The notes beneath the pieces are model-generated. The model had not been told where the DNA came from, made no database searches, and worked only from the letters and a program-made list of their open reading frames with translations. Source: Monoplex corrugatus (lineage: Eukaryota > Mollusca > Gastropoda > Littorinimorpha > Ranellidae). From it: DNA of 64,000 nt. Shown one piece after another: positions 58,858 through 64,000 of this stretch (position 1 is the stretch's first letter; each line of letters starts with the position of its first letter). Location: contig JAPXFY010000030.1 in assembly GCA_030674185.1 (NCBI GenBank), positions 41,892,795 through 41,956,794 of the forward strand, given 5' to 3'. A program made the position numbers and the translations under genes.

Positions 58858-59159
58858 GGACAGGGAAAATCCGCAAATAAGCATCATCATTTTTTAAGCC
58901 GCAGGGGTTAAAGCTGGGGGGGGGGAAAGTCACGTCTTATAGCCCAAACTTTACGGTAATTAAGATAAGAAGCAAACGGCCAGTTTTGATGTTATAGGAT
59001 GGGACAGAACTTGTGACAGGATATCTTTACCCCAATCCAGTCGCCGTCCTCTGTATTTTGAGTACTGACATTCTCTAGTCTGCTCTGGAAACTTACTCAG
59101 TGGATTTTGTACTTTTGTACATTAGAAATTCATAAGGTAACAAAATTAATGAAGCGTAC

Positions 59160-59247
59160 ACACATGCGTGCACGCACACTCAAACACACACACACATATT
59201 ACACACACACACACACATTCACACACAAACACAGTCCACACACACAC

Positions 59248-59311
<64 letters not shown>

Positions 59312-59335
59312 ATTACACACACACACACTCAAACA
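59160..59335. repeat. (CA)n microsatellite
   Basis: CA units with occasional tt and ta breaks. Confidence 0.93.
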
Positions 59336-59744
59336 CACCTTGCTGTGTGTTTTAAAGGCATTAAAGTTATCCAGTAAAACTGTATCAAATGCATTTAGAA
59401 TATGGTTCAAAACTATTTTTTCACAGTTTGTGTTCTAAAAATGGACGAAAGAAAAAAAGGACCACTGTGATTTGAATTGTGTTCAGAGCATGTCCCAGAT
59501 GAGATTCAAAGAGGTGAGATGTACTGTTGTCCTATGCAAATGAAATCATCATTTTATTGTTTGTAGATTCCTCTGCCCTTCATTGTAAGTATCCCTTGAA
59601 TTGATAAAGAGATCAAAGTGAAGAAAAGAAACACTTTTGAAATTGAACATAGAAAAGTACCAGAATGATATAAAACGTCACATGTTTTCATCAGGTAAAT
59701 GTACCTTTGGGTCAAAATCAAGTGATTACCAAGGCTGTATTGTA

Positions 59745-60382
59745 AAACACTTTTGGGTCAAATAATTACAAGGTTGTACCAATTGGGTCAAAATCAGATG
59801 TGTACCAAGGCTTGTACCTTTGGGTCAAAATCAGATGTGTACCAAGGCTTTGTACCTTGGGTCAAAATCAGATGTGTACCAAGGCTTTGTACCTTTGGGT
59901 CAAAATCAGATGTGTACCAAGGCTTTGTACCTTTGGGTCAAAATCAGATGTGTACCAAGGCTTTGTACTTGGGTCAAAATCAGATGTGTACCAAGGCTTT
60001 GTACCTTTGGTCAAAATCAGATGTGTACCAAGGCTTTGTATCTTTGGGCCAAAATCAGATGTGTACCAAGGCTTTGTACCTTTGGGTCAAAATCAGATGT
60101 GTACCGAAGCTTCGTACCTTTGGGCCAAAATCAGATGTGTACCAAGGCTTTGTACTTTTGGGTCAAAATCAGATTGTACCAAGGCTTTGTACCTTTGGTC
60201 AAAATCAATGTGTACAAGCTCGTACTTTGGCAATCAGATGTGTACCAAGGCTTTGTACTTTTGGGTCAAAATCAGATGTGTACCAAGGCTACCTTGGTAA
60301 AATCTGTGTACAAGGCTTGTCTTGTCAAAATCAGATGTGTACCAAGCTTTGTACTTGGGTCAAATCATGTGTACCAAGACTT
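59745..60382. repeat. 38 bp minisatellite, about 16 copies
   Basis: The unit ttgtacctttgggtcaaaat plus cagatgtgtaccaaggct is well kept to about 60170 and increasingly eroded by small deletions afterwards. The spurious frames read SKSDVYQGFVP. Confidence 0.93.
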
Positions 60383-60554
60383 CTTTTTTCCTTTTCTGAT
60401 CATGATGATAGAAATAGATGACAAACAGTACAATACAGACTATGAACTACATAAACTCGCACAACTTACTGTTTGTATAAACACTGAATTTTCTTTTCCA
60501 AGTGTTGAGTTTTTTTTTCTTCACTCTCCAGTGAGGTATGATATACTTGTTGAG

Positions 60555-60625
60555 ATGGTTTTAGTCCTGATATGGCTCTGCACAGTCGGCTGGGCTTTAA
60601 ACAACAACAGCGATAACAGTAACAA
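60555..60625 (+). repeat. SINE 3' end (family D)
   Basis: gatggttttagtcctgatat then ggctctgcacagtcggctgg, ending in an aacaac-rich tail; the same block as 39740-39850 and 63705-63775. Confidence 0.55.
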
Positions 60626-60879
60626 AAACAAATTCAGTGTTTTTGTTCTCTTGCCAGTTATAGTAAGATTTTTTATTGTATTACCGCCACTGTGATAGTA
60701 TTACAAACACACAACAGAAAGTTATATATACAAGTGTGAAAAAATAGCAAGTGCACTGAATCTGGTGTCTCTGTCACAAAGTTTTGCTTGTTTGTTTGTT
60801 TGTTTGATCATTGTACTAAGGGAACCTTTGTGCTCAACTTTTTTTGTTGTTTTTGATTTTGTCCTATTTTTTGCGCCAC

Positions 60880-61095
60880 CTTAATGGTCACAGAAGCTGG
60901 CACAGTTTTTACAGTGCGATGATGATGGTGATGATGACAGTTAGGATGATAATCATGATACTATGGCATTCTGTCTAGGATTGAGACTGCTTAACAGGAT
61001 TGTACTCTATGCTTACTGTCATGATATATCCTGGCATCAACCAGGTTTGAGAAATACAGACACCTGCGGTGTTGGTCAGAAGATTTCTGTCACAG
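60880..61095 (-). mobile_element. Family C SINE, reverse, 5' truncated
   Basis: It shares the gat-rich tail, attgagactgcttaacagga and acacctgcggtgttggtcag with 18925-19320 but lacks the tRNA-like head. Confidence 0.65.
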
Positions 61096-61114
61096 AGTTT
61101 GTAGTGTTCAACAG

Positions 61115-61316
61115 GTCAGCGTAGCAAAGTGGTTAACTCTGTGGATTACTGGCTGTGAGGTCATGAGTTCAAAGCCCTATCAGTCCAAACTGTTGTGGGA
61201 TTTTTATGCCTGAAAAGTCCTACACAAAATGCGAGCATGCTATGGACTGGTAGGAAAGACTGAGACCAGACAGCACGCTGTCAACCACTTTATGAATGCG
61301 TTACTATGGGGATGGG
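61115..61316 (+). mobile_element. Family C SINE with tRNA-like head
   Basis: A box gtagcaaagtgg at 61121-61132 and B box gagttcaaagcc at 61165-61176, followed by ttgtgggatttttatgcctg and accactttatgaatgcg. It stands head to head with the reversed copy on its left. Confidence 0.75.
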
Positions 61317-61317
61317 T

Positions 61318-61440
61318 ATCATCATCATCATCATGTGCCATGCCACATGGTGTTGGCGATCATGGCCCTCCATATGAAATCTATCCCTTGTCACTGCAAG
61401 TACATCTCCCACCCTCTCTGTCCTCAGGGGATGGGGCCTT
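61318..61440 (-). mobile_element. RTE LINE 3' fragment
   Basis: (atc)n then tgccacatggtgttggcgat and cccaccctctctgtcctcag, the reversed RTE C terminus and tail; a fourth to fifth copy in the window. Confidence 0.65.
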
Positions 61441-61499
61441 TAAATCAAATTCCTGTACCTCACAGGCCTTCTGGACACCAGCATATGTTGTGAAGTTAC

Positions 61500-61547
61500 G
61501 TTTAGGGTGGAGCTGTGTCATGCAGTCTCAGTCAGAAATGGAACTCC

Positions 61548-61613
<66 letters not shown>

Positions 61614-61670
61614 CACTGGTGGAAATTGTAGCCCTGTCATATAGTCTCGGTCAGAAATGGAATTTCATAG

Positions 61671-61744
<74 letters not shown>

Positions 61745-61745
61745 C
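61500..61745 (+). repeat. Two family C SINE 3' ends with long (ATC)n tails
   Basis: ctcagtcagaaatggaactc and ctcggtcagaaatggaattt each lead into an (atc)n tract (61550-61612 and 61672-61744). The CAT arrays are evidently SINE tails. Confidence 0.75.
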
Positions 61746-62152
61746 ATTTGTGAAAATTGTCCCAAATACTGTGGCCTGTCGTACCTTGATGTCAGGTGAC
61801 CCCAGTTTCAGTAGGTATGGAGGTGCATTGGAGAGCCAGGGTTAACACCAGGGGGTAGTTACACAGGGGTGCTGCAGAACATTGGACACGATAACAGCAA
61901 ACAAACAAACAAACAAACAAAACACAAAGTTGTGTTTACAATATGTTCTGACCATACTGAAATCATTGATTCGTTCGTATTTTGTTTATATTGTGCTGCT
62001 ACAGTACAGGGATTATTTTTAATTGCTTTTCTTTTAAGTTCATGTTTTGTTGCTGTTAAATTTGTGTTGTGTGCTAATCATAATGAATCATTATTTTTGT
62101 ATTGCTGGGAGTTTTGTACAAACACACTGCAGTATTGGGCAGCCCCTTGTTT

Positions 62153-62335
62153 TTAACCCTTTGACTCCTGCATCCTATCCAACAACTGCAAAAACTTAAC
62201 CCTTTGACTCCCTCACCCTATATACCAGCTTCCTGGTAGATAGAGTGAGGGAATTAAAGGGTTAAGCTTTTGCTTGGCTAGCATAGTTGGCTATACAAGA
62301 TGCTGGTGGACAGCTTGCAGGAGTCAAAGGGTTAA
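62153..62335. mobile_element. Complete fold-back TTAA MITE (GACTCC family)
   Basis: TTAA flanks at 62153-62156 and 62332-62335. The left arm ttaaccctttgactcctgca pairs with the right arm tgcaggagtcaaagggttaa, and an internal pair (ttaaccctttgactccctca / gagggaattaaagggttaa) repeats the motif inside. There is no coding capacity. Confidence 0.85.
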
Positions 62336-62605
62336 TATTTTGAAATATTAACTTATTGTTCATTTACTTTGGCCTGGTGGTTTCACTTACGTGTATGCAT
62401 AGGTTCGCACACATATGTGCGTGTGTCTGTGTGTGCGTAGGTGCATGCGTTCATGTGTATGTGCACATGTATGTTTTCCCTTTCCCCAGTGACTTACAAA
62501 ATTCATTGTTGAGCTGTTTAATGTGTGCATTTAAATGAACTGAAAGTGACGATGATTGTACTACTTTCACATTCAGGCCAGAAATATTTTAATGCTTCCA
62601 AACTC

Positions 62606-62805
62606 GTTAACTCTTTGATGTCCTCATCCTGTCCACCAGCTTCCTCCTTTGTCAGCCATGATAGCCAAGCAAAACCTTAACCCTTTCAGTCCTTCCTCCT
62701 GTCTACCAGCAGTCTGGTGGATAAGGTGAGGGGAAGCTGATGGATAGGGTGAGGGAGTGAAAGGGGTTAAGTTTTTGCTGCTGGTGGATAGGGTGAGATA
62801 ATCAA
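62606..62805. repeat. Degenerate GACTCC-family MITE
   Basis: gttaactctttgatgtcctc, an internal ttaaccctttcagtccttc and ggatagggtgagggagtgaa are diverged copies of the fold-back element. Confidence 0.55.
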
Positions 62806-63129
62806 AGAATTGAAAAAAATGTTGCAGCAGTATTCTTGAGCACAATTGTAAATTTTGTCACTGATTCGCTACATGTATGCGTGTTCCTGTGTTCAATTTG
62901 ATGCAGAAAACGGTAATGTCCTTCTCGTCTGTGTTTTTGGTGTATAAATTTTGATAGTTAGTTGGTTTGTTTTTCATTTTATGTGCATATTCTTGTATTT
63001 GTTTGATTATGTACACATGCTTTATTTATCAGTAACCTATATTGATTGGTCTATTTCATAATAGAAAAGAGTTTTGAAGTTAGTTGCTGTTTTCTCTTGT
63101 TTTGTTCTGTTCTTTTTTATCGTTTATTT

Positions 63130-63130
<1 letters not shown>

Positions 63131-63180
<50 letters not shown>

Positions 63181-63181
63181 A
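63131..63181. repeat. (TG)n microsatellite
   Basis: About 25 tg units with one cg variant. The following 63230-63410 segment pairs with 37190-37390. Confidence 0.9.
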
Positions 63182-63704
63182 AAGAGGGGGGTTAATCTCT
63201 GCCCCCACCCCCCACCCCCCGGGCATCCAGGGGCTCTTTCAGTAAAAATAGTTTGCCCACTTTCCGGAAATTCTGTGCTAGAAATTTCCTGTTTTCTGTC
63301 ACTCTTTTTGTTTCTTCATTTCCTCTTTCCTTGCTGTCATTTCTTCCTATCATTTTCTGCCTCGCTGGTTCATTCAGCTGTATGTATTCTATAGAGCCAT
63401 ACATACTTTCTGCTAGGAGTGATAATTGAGTACATGTATTATTAACTTCATTTTGGGATCAAAGGTAATGTGATGTGCAGAAGCTAATTTTGATCATTTA
63501 GGTCATTTTTTTTATACATGTGTCGTGTAGTTAGGTTTGTTTATGCATTTGTATTTAACGTTTTCTTTAAGCCCCTGGTGGTATATTGGGCAGAGTGGTT
63601 TTTCACCAGGGGCATAGCCTTAAAATATTCACGTAACTGCATTGATATGTATACTTAAATTTCTTCTCGTGTATTTTTTTTTTCAAGTCAGTGAAATGTG
63701 TGTG

Positions 63705-63780
63705 TTTCGAGATGGTTATAGTCCCGATATGATTCTGCGCAGTCAGCTGGACTTTAGACAACAGTGATAATGTTAATCTC
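63705..63780 (+). repeat. SINE 3' end (family D)
   Basis: gatggttatagtcccgatat then tctgcgcagtcagctggact and an aacagtgataatg tail. The remaining sequence to 64000 shows nothing else. Confidence 0.55.
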
Positions 63781-64000
63781 ACTTTAAAAAAAAAAAAAAG
63801 TGGAAAGCTATTTCATATTAATCAGAGAGAAATGAGTGTGTTTTGTGTCTGTGAGATATGTATATGAAGAAGATTTTGTCAGCCCTTAATGGCTGTTTTC
63901 ACCAAATTTGTGTCTGTTGTGTTGACTGTTAAAAACGGGCAGAAGCTTAAGTTTTGAAAGTAAGGAAGCAAGGTCAAGATCACATGGTCATAAGTGGCTA

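Noticed and set aside
59753..60695. Repetitive plus-strand frames (SKSDVYQGFVP) that could suggest a secreted repeat protein
   Set aside because: They are three frames of one 38 bp unit, none favoured, with no signal peptide or codon-level conservation.

Overview
The window is a piece of an animal nuclear genome. The genes have many introns with GT-AG boundaries, tRNA-derived SINEs, non-LTR retrotransposon tails, DNA transposons and very heavy microsatellite and minisatellite content. One dispersed SINE family resembles a SINE type I associate with caenogastropod molluscs, so I infer a marine snail or close relative. That is an inference from repeats, not a proven identification.

Two host genes are recognisable and lie head to head. 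On the minus strand, 2401-8861 holds the first five coding exons of IFT57, an intraflagellar-transport complex B subunit; the rest runs off the left edge. On the plus strand, 10043-57221 holds essentially all of TTC12 (TPR plus ARM-like repeats, a cytoplasmic factor for axonemal dynein-arm assembly) as 15 coding exons, about 695 codons over 47 kb. The start codons are only 1.2 kb apart, so two ciliary genes share one promoter region, with a pair of RFX-like half-sites touching the TTC12 start codon.

TTC12 introns account for most of the window. Intron 3 carries a 7.7 kb TTAA-flanked piggyBac element (20744-28432). Its transposase lies in three coding exons with intact Asp triad and C-terminal zinc motif. 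Intron 2 of that transposase may contain a small antisense gene. Shorter TTAA-flanked piggyBac-like elements lie at 11068-11765, 37559-39045, 41722-43226, 45988-46655, 48759-49432, about 50730-51379 and 53838-54164, and a fold-back MITE family occurs at 11762, 34587, 62153 and elsewhere. Some are nested in SINEs, in tandem repeats or in one another.

Other introns hold minisatellites with units of 28, 30, 38, 44, 55, 57, 63, 64 and 70 bp, long CA/TG tracts and a 1.7 kb CAG/TAG tract. From 57222 to 64000 I see the TTC12 3' flank with a polyadenylation signal, then SINE, LINE and satellite sequence but no gene.

TTC12 has two apparent lesions: no in-frame join between exons 4 and 5, and two frameshifts in exon 8. 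Assembly or read error is the simplest explanation, because every other splice site and frame is intact. No bacterial operon, CRISPR array or rRNA gene is present.
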